DNA of 64,000 nucleotides, from NCBI GenBank assembly GCA_963920575.1, contig OY986968.1, positions 1,627,001-1,691,000 on the forward strand, given 5' to 3'. Both the position numbers and the translations under genes were made by a program. The notes below the pieces were generated by a model. The model was given only the letters and a program-made list of their open reading frames with translations. It had not been told where the DNA came from and did not search any database. How positions within the stretch are numbered: position 1 is the first letter of the stretch; each line of letters begins with the position of its first letter. Below are positions 31,142-43,800 of the stretch, one piece after another. The DNA comes from Narthecium ossifragum. Lineage: Eukaryota; Streptophyta; Magnoliopsida; Dioscoreales; Nartheciaceae.

Positions 31142-31312
31142 GGGTCCGTTTGGATTGAGAATAGGATAAGTTTGCATATATAGCTAGCGGATAAAGTGAA
31201 AGTTATGCAAGTATGAAAAATAGTTACCTATGATCGATACAGAGAAAATTAAATGTTTAGATGCATAAAAGGGATTTATATATACTTAATTATCCTAAAT
31301 CCAAACGGTCAC
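31142..31312. mobile_element. Second Tourist-like MITE of the same family
   Basis: The left end GGGTCCGTTTGGATTGAGAA and the complement of the right end, GTGACCGTTTGGATTTAGGA, are inverted. Both resemble the element at 30265. The flanking trinucleotides (TAA and TAT) do not match exactly. Confidence 0.6.
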
Positions 31313-31314
31313 TA

Positions 31315-32607
31315 TCGATACAGATCAGTCTCATCGATCGAATGTTCCTCACTGTTCCTGTGAAAAATTTGCATATCTTGAAAGCATGCAGCCACAGCTC
31401 ACTGATCTGCTTAGTTTATCCTCTGGCATATTACAAATTAGATGTACTTCTAAATTCGAATCCGAAGAAGACATGCAGCTTCTCAGATCGATCGCCTTCC
31501 CTGAAACCCAACGATGATTCCTCGTGTTTCACATGATACAAAAGAATCACAATAGAAGCTGCACTGAAACACAGCACGTACACATGCAGATCTAGTAGTG
31601 TTGATGAACAATAAGTATATTAGTTTATCCTTCATGGATAAGCATCTAAATCAGCACGAAGATATTAGATATATATGGTGAATGCCGAATCATTTCCCAC
31701 GAACCGACCGAATTTAGTACAGCACCGAGACTGTTCGATCCACAGCTGAATTATTTCTCCCTGGCTGGTTTATTCCTTTCCTCTTCCTTTGAAGCAATTT
31801 CGTAACTCAATAAGAATCTCTCAATGCACCATCTTTGCTGATAGTGATAAGAAGCATCATATATATAAGAGAAAAAGAGAGATGCAAAGGATGGCATATA
31901 CGTACTTTTTGGCAAATTAAGGGTGGTGGCATATGCATTCACAGTGAATGATACTGTAGGGATTATAAGTATTTGGTGGCATATGCTTGCCATCATGCAT
32001 TGCATTTCATTATCTAAGGAAAGGTTCTCTCAGAGATATGAGAGGATAAGTAGCTAGTGGATGAGGTGAGATTGTTGTCCTAAGTTTTTCTCTTTCTTTC
32101 TTTCTTTTTTCATTAGGATATACCTATAAAACTTGTTCTTCTCTCAGCTTTAGTTTTGTTAGGAACCTGTCTTAATTATTTGAGGAATCCTATACCCCAT
32201 CATATCATGAATGATAGATATATGGATATCCCTTAGCTAGCTTGCATGCAGGAATAAGGTACACATGTGTAAAACACGCATATATATATATATATATATA
32301 ATTAGTTAGAACGTACTGAAAGGCTTTAGTTTTTGAGGCATGGAATTTTAGGGTTTTAGTATCTTCAAGAGGATATGCGTGCATGGTTGCTTCTGCGTGT
32401 AATAGTGACTCCTATGATGCAATGGTTTGCACGGACAACTTGTGATTTGTGACTTGTGATTTGAAATGAGCATATACAGGCCGAGTGTTCGAACCATGTC
32501 TCCATTGATCCGTTTCTCTTTATTCATTATTCACGCGTCAACAACCAAAAGGGTGAAGGTAGAATGATCACCCCGACACATAACCGAAGGTACACGGCTC
32601 ACATTAA
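31315..32607. other. Intergenic DNA, no gene seen
   Basis: AT-rich with a (TA)n run at about 32279-32300. No exon with family similarity was found on either strand. Confidence 0.5.
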
Positions 32608-32730
32608 TATATCATTCTTATACGAGGCTATGGTTATAAGTGAAACTTTCGTTATCCTACGTGGCTGGAGAATGTCCTAGGTGGAGCCTATGTAGCGGCT
32701 ATGTGGCATGATAATCCTAGGTTAATTGAT
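32608..32730 (-). repeat. Dispersed repeat, copy 2
   Basis: Its reverse complement shares CATAGGCTCCAC, GACATTCTC, AAAGTTTCACTTATAA and ATAGCCTCG with 1765-1852 in the same order and spacing. Confidence 0.5.
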
Positions 32731-32845
32731 GGGGGTTTAGTGAGAGGGAGTTATTGGGTAGTTATTGGGTTAGGGTTGGTGGTTACCCTGTCATGTAACA
32801 GGAGGCACAACTAGTATATATATATACAATAAAGATTCATGCACA

Positions 32846-34042
32846 TGTGGCGCAGGGTAAAACGTGGAAGATAGAACCTCTCAACGGGAGAGACAACCGT
32901 CCTCTCTATGGGAGAGAAAAACCAGAATTCTCAATAGGAGAAAACCAACTCAATTTTATTCATCCAAAAACTTAACAACTTCAATACAAACCCTAACTCT
33001 TTTTATAGACTAAGGAGATAGACTCAAATCTCAAATCAACTACTAATCAAACTAATCTTGAAATCAGAAAACGGAATTTACTAAATATGGAAAGTCTTTA
33101 AAAAAGGAAAATTGCCAAATAAGAAAAGTTTTACTAAAAACGGAAATTTGAGGCATCAGATGAAGGAATTTGGCTTTTGAGGGGTCAATGATTTTTATAG
33201 GTCTTATCGAGCCGGTCGTTTTGACACCTCATGAGCCCCGATCGGCCTCCGGGATCAAAAATTGTGCATCCTACGGCCACGGTCGTCCGGATACCTGATT
33301 CAAACGGAGGAATCAACCGGATCAACTCCTTGACCCGCATCATTCTCCCCGGGTTGGAAAGAACTCGTCCTCGAGTCTGGATCGACTGTAGGACCCCTTG
33401 CTCCCGGTGGGGTGGGGCACGATTCACAGGAGGACGTCTTCTGGGCGGAGGCGGAGATGCACTAGGCGGCCGTCGAGCACGGGCTCTGGTTTGAGGTCGA
33501 GGCATGGTTCCTCTTCCTAGGAACTAAGATAGCTCTGATACCACTCTGGTGCAGGGTAAAACGTGGAAGATAGAACCTCTCAACGGGAGAGACAACCGTC
33601 CTCTCTATGGGAGAGAAAAACCAGAATTCTCAAGAGGAGAAAACTAACTCAATTTTATTCATCCAAAAACTTAACAACTTCAATACAAACCCTAACTCCT
33701 TTTATAGACTAAGGAGATAGACTCAAATCTCAAATCAACTACTAATCAAACTAATCCTGAAATCAGAAAACAAAATTTACTAAATATGGAAAGACCTAAA
33801 AAAAGGAAAATTGCCAAATAAGGAAAGTTTTACTAAAAACGGAAATTTAAGGCATCAGATGAAGGAATTTGGCTTTTGAGGGGGTCAATGATTTTTATAG
33901 GTCTTGTCGAGCCGGTCGTTTTGACACCTCATGAGCCCCGATCGGCCTCCGGGATCAAAAATTGTGCATCCTACAGCCACGGTCGTCCGGACACCTGATT
34001 CAAACGGAGGAATCAACCGGATCAACTCCTTGACCTGCATCA
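32846..34042 (-). mobile_element. Short LTR retrotransposon with almost no interior (TRIM/deleted form)
   Basis: Two direct repeats, 32846-33342 and 33547-34042, begin TGG(C/T)GCAGGG and end GCATCA. The exact 5 bp duplication ACATG lies on both sides (32841-32845 and 34043-34047). On the minus strand a primer-binding site, TGGTATCAGAGC, abuts the right LTR, and a polypurine stretch, GGGGAGAA, abuts the left. The 204 bp between them keep a gag-like start (MPRPQTRARARRP at 33505 downward) and nothing else, so the element cannot move alone. The LTRs differ at several positions, which makes it older than the Copia element at 38940. Confidence 0.9.
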
Positions 34043-34049
34043 ACATGGA

Positions 34050-34390
34050 CAAGTGGCATGTGTAGGCATGTGTAATGCACATGCCACCTATCGGTAGCCA
34101 AGTACCGAATCTTTCATCTATCATATCGGTAGCCCACTACCGATAGGATAGATGAAGCTATTGGTACTTGGCTACTGATATGTGACATACTTGACTACCG
34201 ATTGAATGTATCGGTATCTCACTACCAATATCTTCATCTATCCTATCGGTAGTGAGCTACCTACCAATTGAATGTATCGGTAGCCCACTACAAATAGCTT
34301 CATCTATTCTATCGGTTAGTTTCATCTATCCCATCGGTAACCCACTACCGATGGAATAGATGAAAGAGTCGGTACATATATAGATAGATA
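34050..34390. repeat. ATCGGTAG/CTACCGAT hairpin-array element, copy 3
   Basis: It starts AAGTGGCATGTG, then GTAATGCACATGCC, like copy 2. It then alternates CTTCATCTATCC with hairpins ATCGGTAGCCCACTACCGAT and their variants, at least five times. The LTR element 32846-34042 is inserted at its left edge: the duplicated ACATG lies within the shared edge sequence. Confidence 0.65.
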
Positions 34391-35297
34391 ACTATGTTAT
34401 TGTGGGTATGAATTCGGTACATACAAGCTAGCTAGATGTGCTCATCATGATCATCGCATCGAATCGCCGGGCTCAACGACACTATGATGATCAGTACAAT
34501 GAATGTGAGACTAGAATAGGCATGGACCATATATATGGTGTCCAATGGTGATCAGATGTCTCTCTATATATATGTATGTTTGAAGGGAGATGACCGTACG
34601 TGATCAGAAAGAGTATACTAGTGGGGAGGGGGGGCATTGGCATCCTAGTTGGAGCAGCATTTGGAGGACTTGTCATTGGTTCTGGGAACACAAGTTTGTG
34701 ATGCATGTTTCAGTGTGGGTTCTTTTGTGGACCCTCCATACTTAAAGAAAGGTGTGTGCCGACCCTCTCATAATCTTTTGGTTCAATTTGTCAATAAAAA
34801 AAAAACCAATTAGCCAGCTCAACCAAAGTATTACTCAAAAAAAAAAGAAAAAAGAAAAGAAAAAAAAAAGATAGGCTTGAGACATAGAAATTAGCCAGCC
34901 AATCCCTTCATTTATAAGTGCATGCCCATGTTATTATGCACCTATGATCCACTAAAGTTTTAATTCCAATGCATTCCGGTGATTTTATTTATTTTTTATT
35001 AGTCGAGCCAAAAAAAATCTAGGAGAGGGTTAAAAATGATATATAAGTTCCCCCATCAGCAAAGCAAGGGTATTAATCCGACAGATCAGGTCTCGATGTA
35101 CATATCTGAACACAGTCATGCACCTTACAAGTCGAATGCATGTCGATGAGGATCAAGATATTAGAGATTAATTTGTAGCACTTTCCATGCAAATCCATCT
35201 AGTGTTAGGACTAGGAGACATGCATGCCCTTACTTCAAAGATAGATATGATGATCAATATGGAATTTGTCACGTAAATAATCATACATGTTGTCTAT

Positions 35298-35333
<36 letters not shown>

Positions 35334-35690
35334 TGTATATATATAGTACGAGGAAAAATAGTGAAAGTTGGTGGAAAAGAGAGGAGGATTGGCTACGTAG
35401 GATTTGGGAACGATGTCAAATTTCCGCAGTAGTATCGATGGATTTGAAGTTGTTGGAAGCACAAGATATTTTGAAGATCTTTTGTTAGGACACTACACTA
35501 CTAATCTATCTATTTATCTTCATGAGATGAAGAATAAAGTGATGTGAAAGTAGATTCTATGCCCACTCTAATTAATAATTCAACTTCTCTTTTTTTTTGT
35601 CAAACAGCTGCCAATGATCACGGGACAGGAGTCTTCTGTCATTTTTTGTGCGTGCCTTATTATTATTTCTGATGCCTCTTTAATTACTGA
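34391..35690. other. Intergenic DNA with TA microsatellite
   Basis: No gene is recognised. A (TA)n tract of about 30 bp lies at 35302-35331, and A-rich tracts at about 34796-34870. Confidence 0.5.
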
Positions 35691-35693
35691 TAA

Positions 35694-35933
35694 GGCCCGT
35701 TCGGTACCGGTTAATTTTAGTTTGGATTAAGAGATTTTATTGTAGGTTTTGAAAATAACTTTGTAATGATTACTTGAAAAAAGAAAAAATAGAGTGAATA
35801 ATGGGAATAACTTTGTAATCATTACCTGAAATAAGGGAAATTGTGTTTGAGATTAAGGGGTGAAATAAGTAGTGGATTCGGAAATATTCCCCCCTAACCC
35901 GGGTTAAGGGTTATTCCCGTACCAAACGGGGCC
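35694..35933. mobile_element. Tourist-like MITE (PIF/Harbinger)
   Basis: Flanked by TAA on both sides (35691-35693 and 35934-35936). The ends are inverted: GGCCCGTTCGGTACCGG against GGCCCCGTTTGGTACGGG. The length is 240 bp with no open frame. Confidence 0.8.
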
Positions 35934-36819
35934 TAAAAAAAAGGATAGGTCCTTGTGGGCAGCTGTCTCTGAAAGAGTGATGGTTGTTTGAGTGAATAAG
36001 CTAAGTTATTTGGTATTTGCATGGCCTTGCATTTGACATGTGCACATGAATGTTCTAAAATTTTAGTTGAACCTGATGCTTCATTTTTGGTTGGTTGCTT
36101 GAATGGTTGGCCAGAGCAATTTTGTGGATTGTTAAGAGAAATTTGTTCTCTTTTGACTCGATTTTCAGATCCGTGCATCAAGACCTTGTGGGACAAGCCA
36201 ATGTTCTAGGTAGGCTTGTGAGAGAGCCCGTTGTTGGTCCAGACACTGGATCTTTGCTCCGGGATCCGAGGTTCCTAATGACTTTTACTTGACTTAGTTG
36301 TTGTATTTTGTATGTTTTGATTTCTCTCTTCTATCCCTTACTTGGTCTTCTGGGCTCAACTCTTCCAAAAAAGAAAAAAAAAAAAAAAGTCTTCTATCAT
36401 TAAGGTGCTATTCGCCCCCTCCTTTGTAAAGCACCCAGATGGTTCTTGACTAAAGCTTTTTTCACCGGTGCTTCTCTTTTTTTTTTCTTTTTTTTTTTAC
36501 TAATAATCCCCTGTACGTTGTAGCGATATTGTAAGTTTTCGCAAAAAAAAACCTTTCTTGTTTTGTTTTAGTCATAAACTTGAGAAAATAAAGCTTCCAT
36601 CTCAAAAAATTCGTAGACAACAAGAAATTTTTATTGTCAAAAATAGAAGGAAACGAAAAACTCCTGGCAGAAGTATGCATGATTTTATGATGAAAGTGAT
36701 CAAGATGAGAATAAGATATTCTCATGGCGCTCGAAGGTTAGGTTATCATCGCCTATTTTTATAGAATATGCCAATAGAATTGACCTTCAATAAGCATCTT
36801 TTGGAAGGGATAACCTTTT

Positions 36820-36990
36820 AATCACCATCCAACACATAACGCAGCTCTTTCCAAGATTTCCTCGTACTTATATTTCTTTGGATTTCAATGGATGGCGACA
36901 GTTTAAAAAAAAATGGCTATCATAGACTCAAAATTCTAATGATAAAGGACTATGATTGCAATGATGGAATGAAGATATTGGCAGGTTATG
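36820..36990 (+). repeat. Diverged duplicate of 46960-47110
   Basis: AATGGCTATCATAGACTCA is shared exactly with 47035-47053. Neighbouring blocks AATCACCAT, CTAATGATAA and GAAGATATTG keep the same order in both places. The two copies now flank the nested transposon block. Confidence 0.5.
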
Positions 36991-37840
36991 GCTACGTCCT
37001 CTGTCAAGTCTTCCTCCCCCCTGTCTTCTGATGCAATAGGAACTGGTATGCCGAGCGTCTGTTCCTCCATATCCCCTGCTTACATCTACCTACTTTGCTC
37101 GTCGGGTTAATATCAATAGCACTAGCATGCTCAACCAGACTCGGATGGAACATCTCACGTGGCTTGCACACGTTATGCCAAGCCACGGTACTGAAACCTT
37201 TCCACCGACCTTTCCGGAGGAAGTCTATGCAAATACGATCCATCTTCTTAAGGACACCAATAGAGATATCCATCGCGGCCATCACAAAAAGCTAGAATGG
37301 CTTGGAGGACCGACCGGACCAATACAATCTTTCCTGGTTCTGATATGTACCGACCCTGTCATGAAAGGACCTTGTTAGTCATTTTCTCAAGCATCGGGGT
37401 GAAATCCGACGCAGGCGGACGTTTGATGCAGAGTGGGGTTCCTAAATACTCCCACGATCCCTTGGCCTCACCCAAGCCAAGGATACAACAGATAGGTAAT
37501 CGACGTTCAGGAACCACCTTTGGAGAGAATCGAATAGAAGACTTCATTGAGTTCATCTCCAGCCCCGCCAAAGCTCTAAGCAATAGCAACTTTTGCTTCA
37601 ACCTCCTAACCTCCATGCACGTGGCTTTAGAGACTATCAAAAAGTCATATGTGTAAATTAAGCATGTGAGACAAGGTGAAGTCCGATGCGATGAACGAAA
37701 GGCCTTCCAATCCTGAGCCTGGTGCCTTAAGTAGCCGAGACAAGGGTTGGATCACCAGGAAGAGATATGGTGAGATAGGATCGTCCTGCCGTAGCTCACA
37801 CCGCAACTTGACCAATTTAAATTTGTTTAGCTTCATCTTG
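36980..37840 (-). pseudogene. Dead LINE reverse-transcriptase fragment
   Basis: Read downward from 37836, three frames in succession resemble plant L1-type reverse transcriptase: LRQDDPISPYLFLVIQPLSRL; then DFLIVSKAT and AGLEMNSMKSSIRFSP with WEYLGTPL; then DRICIDFLRKGRWK and VAWHNVCKPRE. The frames are offset by frameshifts and stops, and the catalytic Asp-Asp box is degraded, so it is inactive. A poly-T stretch on the plus strand at about 36478-36500 may be its poly-A tail. Confidence 0.8.
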
Positions 37841-38939
37841 GCAAAACTATGTTATTACTATGAGATGCTATATTTTGGTGGAAATAATATAAGAATGTTA
37901 ATTTGTTGGATTTCTATTTTTATATCTTTGGTTCACATATAAGTACTTGGAATATATATAATTCTTCTAATATCATTTGCAGTAGTTGAAGACATCGTTC
38001 ATTGTGAGCAATATTGATCGTATGAATTAATATTTACCGGTCATTATTTGGTAACTTGATTGTTAATTTTGATGTATAGGCGTCTGAATCATCAAGTCCA
38101 GATCCTAGCATGCGCTCCTCTACATCAAGTCACCATCCTGCCTCTGCTTCACTTGGTGCATATATATATATGGGTCTAAAAGGTGTACCTTAGCATAATT
38201 ACATAGTTTTTTTTATGGTGATAATAATTACATGTTTCTTGCTCAATGCAGGTGGCCTAGAACTTTGATCATTTATTGCAGTTTAGCTTTCAAGTCTTGC
38301 TCTCATGGAAGTAATTTTGGGTAGATGACTTTCCAGCTAACTAGTTTAATATTGGGTATTATCGGATGAATGAAATAGGTAAATGAATATTTTGTTTCTT
38401 TTTGGATATTGAAAATCCTACAATTGTATCCAAATTGAATGAATATTTTGTATCTTTTTTGGATATTTGATATGTGAAAATCGTACAATTGTATCCAAGT
38501 TGTTGATATGGTAACTTTCCATGTATATATGGTATTTGTTCTATTGGTTTTTATATAATATTTGATTTAAAAAATACATACAAAATTATTATTATTATAT
38601 TCTAGCATTTTTGCTCATATTATAGCAAAACTATAAAAACACAGGAATAGAAGGGCAAAACAAGTGTTATTTCATTGCTTTACCAGCATTTTTTCCTAAT
38701 TACAACGTTTTCAAACATCCTGTACCAACGTTTTTCAATATAGCTGGATTAAGAGGGGCAATGCCAGCAGTTGTTTTTTTGCTATACCAACGGTTTTGGC
38801 CATTCAAAACCCTTGAATTTCTGTCATCATATACCAGCGTTTTTTGTAGCCGCTAGAATAGGTGCCATATACCAACGTTTATTATTATTTTTTACAAGCG
38901 GTTATCCCCATACACAAGCCACGTTTTCTTGGCAACCTA

Positions 38940-39377
38940 TGTTGGATTTAACTCCTTAATGTGGTCTAATTATAACTTGAGTAGGTTTAACTCTTGAGTC
39001 AAGTCCTGATTCTACTAAAAGAGCCCAATTAATAAGAGTTCTATTCCCACTCAGATGATGGAGTTTAACCTCAATTAGAGTTCTAGTCCTATGATGGTTG
39101 GACACTTTCACTTCTATATATATGAGGCCCTGGTCCCTTTCTCTGCTCACGGTTTAAGCCTAAAGGATCCCCATCGTCCTTAAGCATAAAGGTTGGAGAG
39201 TGAGATTAAGAGAGAGAAGACCAGTCCAGCCTACCGTCTTGAGTAGGCGGTACAACAGTGAACGGAGTCATCGTATTGTATACACGATGACGGAAGGTAT
39301 GATTTATTTCCGCATTACATTATTGCTTTACGTGAATATAGTGTAGAAGATCTAGCATGACAGTATAATTGCTAACA
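38940..39377 (+). repeat. 5' LTR of the Copia element
   Basis: Starts TGTTGGATTT and ends GCTAACA. A TATA-like TATATATATGAGG near 39116 could mark the U3/R promoter. Confidence 0.93.
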
Positions 39378-39539
39378 AATGGTATCAAGAGCCAGGTTTA
39401 TACCTATATTCACGTGAAGTTTATTTTCCACGAATTTTCGGATTTTCTGGTAGGGTTTTCAGATTTTCCGGAATTCATATAATGATTATTCGAATTTATT
39501 CAAAGTTTTATTAATTCCGAAAAATAATAGTTTAATAGT

Positions 39540-39900
39540 TAATAGTTTAGAGTTGGGGGCGGCCATGGTTGGCTGCCAATCCGTGGATCGATGGCTTTAG
39601 CCACTCGATCCACCCCTAACGGCGTTCGAGGAGCCGTTCTCCGGCGATCTCAACTGCGAACGGCGTTGGGGGGCCTCGCCTGCAGCCGCTCCGGCGATCG
39701 CGGCGTCGCGTCCGCCGGCTTCTTCTTCCCGCGTACCGCCGAAAAGCTCGACTGCGACCTCCCAGTCGGGATCTCCGGCTTCGGGCGTCGCCAACGTGCA
39801 GCAAGCCACCGGCCTTGGCCGGATTAACGAGGCGGCGGCAGCGCATCAAGACGGCGGCGGCGAAACCCTAGGGTTTCGTCTGATCGAAGGAGAGGGGAGG
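39540..39900. other. GC-rich segment in the Copia leader
   Basis: This block has GCG/CGGCG-rich, coding-like composition, unlike the AT-rich remainder of the element. It lies between the primer-binding site and gag. It could be captured plant sequence or a structured RNA leader; nothing identifies it. Confidence 0.45.
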
Positions 39901-40862
39901 AAGGAGATGAGGTCAGTGGGTTTCGGGTTTTTTTTCGAATCCGAACCCGTTTAGGTTTTATGCTTATTGGTTTATTGGTTTTCGGGTTTGCGGGTTTTAA
40001 AAGTTTCAAACCCGGTTCGTTTTTTTTTAAGTAACCCGTGAGCCTTTTTACAGAAACCACCCCGGATTTATATACTGCTGTGATTTCTGATCTTTTGGAG
40101 GGCTTTTTTGCGACAGCTTTCTTTAAGATAACATAACTTTGTCGTCTTAAGTCCGTTTTTATTCCAATTTGAGCCGTTTGACTCGTGAAAGTGTAGGGAA
40201 TTTAAAGATGATATTATTGTTACCTGATTGCATGACGATAAATTATTTATTTATATTTATATTATCATGCTATGAATTAAATTTAGTAATTCCGTTCACT
40301 ATCACGACATTCAAGAGTTGTTTTCGCGTAGCCCCAAAGGGCCCGGAGCACTCTATGGATTAGGGTGGTGAATTGAGGGCTAACAGTCTTCTCTCTCTTG
40401 GAATTATATAAAGGTGCAATCTATTACAGTAAGCCCAAAGGTGACTGTAATAGGAAGCAAAACTAAAAGTTGAGGTTTACTTACTTGCATTGCATAAAGA
40501 TGGGGAGTTCTCTTGCCCAAAGGTGTGAATAACCCCTGATTTATGTAATCGGTAAGATGAACCACTTACAGTATAACTAATATATGGATCACAGTCTTTG
40601 CATAATATTATGTATATGTCATATTTGATTTTATGTTCTTTCATTATTCATATTATAGTTTCTTAGATGATTAATGTGAGACATGTATTGTTATGACATT
40701 ATGCTATGTTATGACTGTGTTTAATTAGTTATTTTCGCTTATTGTGTGTCATAATTCTTGCCCAAAGGTGTTTTATGGTTATGCAATAAGTGTGTTTTGC
40801 GGAATTGTATTAAAGATATATGCATCATTAAATTGACTGTAGATATACTTTATTCTACAGCT

Positions 40863-43800
40863 ATGACCCCTGCATCTCTGTCAACGCATCTTTCTAGCAT
40901 TCCCCAACTGAATGGTTCTAATTATGGTGATTGGCATGAGCAGTTAGAAATTATCTTAGGATGCCTAGACTTGGATTTGGCCTTACGAGTTCCTAAACCT
41001 GATGATTTAACTCCCACTAGTTCTGATGCTGATAAGGATTTTTATCATAAGTGGGAGCGGTCAAATAGACTGTCTCTAAAGATCATTCAAAACTCGATCT
41101 GTAGGACTATTAGAGCATCTATTCCTGTTAATGGCTCGGCCTTTGATTTTCTTGCCTCTGTAGAAAAACAACATAGTGGATCTGATAAAGCTTTAGCTGG
41201 ATCTTTAATGTCTCAATTGACCTCCTTAAAGTATGATGGTTTCAATGGGGTGCGAAAGCATATTTTGAGTATGAGTAGTACGGCTGAGAAATTAAAAGGG
41301 CTAGGTATGGAAGTGTCTGCCACCTTTCTAGTCCAATTTATCCTTAACTCTCTCCCATCACAGTTTTCTCAATTTAAGATCTCTTATAACACACATAAGG
41401 AATTATGGAATTTAAATGAACTTATATCCCAATGTGTGAATGAGGAGGAGAGGTTAAAGATAGAAGGTTTTCCAGCTGTTCACATGACTTCCCAAGAGCA
41501 CTTTAAAGGCAAGAAGGCGAAGAAAGGAAATAAAGGACCCAACAATCCAGCATTTAAAGTTAAAGGACAGCCTCGCAAATTGAGGTGTTTCTTCTGTAAA
41601 AAGGAGGGACATCTCAAGAAGGACTGTGAGAAGAGAAGAAATTGGTTTGAAATGAAGGGTATGCCACTAACCTTGGCATGTTTTGAAACCAATTTTATTA
41701 ATGTTCCTTCTAATTCATGGTGGATTGATTCGGGTGCTGCAATTCATGTTTCAAATTGCATGCAGGGATTCCTTTCAAGCCGTAAACCAAATCACAATGA
41801 GCAATGGATCTACATGGGGAACCGGGGGAAGTCAAAGGTCATTTTGATTGGGACCTACCGACTCATTACAGACTTCGGATTCACCATGGATCTTCAAGAC
41901 ACTTTTTATGTTCCTTCAGTATCTAGGAATCTTATTTCTGTTTCAAGACTTGACTTAGATGGTTTTTCATCTAGTTTTGGAAACTCAAGTTTTAGATTGT
42001 TTAAAGATTCTGTTTTAGTTGGTATTGCAAACTTATGTGATGGTTTATATAAGTTAAATTTGGATGTGTCTTTTGCTCAATCTTTACTTGCCTTGAATAT
42101 GAATGTTGGTATGAAACGTGGTATTATGGATGAGAGTTCATCTAGCTTGTGGCATAGACGATTGGGTCACATATCAAAGGAGAGGATGACTAGATTGGTA
42201 AAGGAAGGAATTTTACCAAATCTAGACTTTAATGATTTCGGTATGTGCATCAGTTGCATTAAAGGTAAACAAATTAAAAGTCATAAGAAACATGCCACTA
42301 GAAGCCATGAACTCTTAGAATTGATCCATACCGACATATGTGGCTATCTTTCACCTTGTTTAGGAGGGCAAAAGTATTTTATCACCTTTATAAATGACTT
42401 CTCACGTTATGGTTATATTTTTCTGTTGCATGAAAAGTCTGAAGCTTTGGAAGCCTTTAAGGTGTACAAAGCTGAAGTAGAAAATCAATTGAACAGGAAA
42501 ATTAAAATTGTGAGATCTGATAGAGGAGGTGAATATTACGGCCGTTATGATGAATCAGGTCGTAATCCTGGAGCTTTTGCCAAATTCCTTGAACATCATG
42601 GCATAGTAGCACAATATACAATGCCAGGTAATCCCCAACAGAATGGTGTGGCTGAAAGGCGTAATAGGACTTTGATGGACATGGTGAGGAGTATGATGGC
42701 AAACTCTTCTTTACCCTTATTTTTGTGGGGTGATGCCTTGAAAATCGCCGTGTATATCCTAAACCGGGTACCTAGTAAGGTCGTTCCCAAAACTCCTTTT
42801 GAGTTATGGACGGGAAGGAAACCGTGTTTAGCACATTTACACATCTGGGGTTGTACCTCAGAGGCTCGATCACAAGAAAAGAAATTGGACCCAAGGACCA
42901 TTACATGTTCCTTCATTGGGTATCCAGAAAGGTCAAAGGGTTTTAGGTTTTATTGTCCATCACACACCACTAGAATCATTGAGACTGGAACAGCTAGGTT
43001 CATTGAGGATGGCGAAATGAGTGGGAGTGGTGAACCGCATAATGCGGTGCTAGAGGAAATTACAGATAAATTTTCTATTACAGTTGCACCAAGAGATGTC
43101 ACACATGATCTGGTTCAACCAGAGATTGTGGTGCATCAACCGGCGCCTAACGCACCAACTCCTGATCAGATTGCCAATGACCATGACCCAATAATTCATA
43201 ATCACAATAATGATCATGAATCTGGAATATTAAGGAGGTCTACTAGAGAAAGGAGACCAGCAATTTCAGATGATTATATTATTTATTTGCAAGAACGTGA
43301 TTATGACATTGGGATTGCAGATGATCCACTCTCTTTTGATTCTGCCATGAATAGTAATGATTCTGAACTTTGGTTAAATGCCATGAAAGATGAGATTGAA
43401 TCCATGAAGAAAAATCAAGTTTGGGAACTTGTCGAATTGCCTGAAGGATTTAAACATGTTGGTTGTAAATGGATATATAAGACCAAAAGGGATTCTAAGT
43501 GCAATATCGAGAGGTATAAGGCCAGACTCGTAGCAAAGGGATTCACTCAAAAGGAGGGCATTGATTACCATGAGACATTTTCTCCTGTGTCTAGTAAGGA
43601 TTCATTTAGAATCATTATGGCATTAGTAGCTTATTATGATTTGGAGCTACATCAAATGGATGTAAAGACTGCATTTTTACATGGGGACTTAGAGGAAGAG
43701 GTGTATATGGAACAGCCTAAAGGTTTTATAGTGCAAGAAAATAAAAGACTGGTATGTAAATTAAAGAAATCCATATATGGTCTTAAACAAGCTTCTAGGC

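Noticed and set aside
34050..34390. Regular repeat array resembling a CRISPR
   Set aside because: The repeats are palindromic 8-mers with related, not unique, spacers in a plant nuclear sequence. There are no cas genes.
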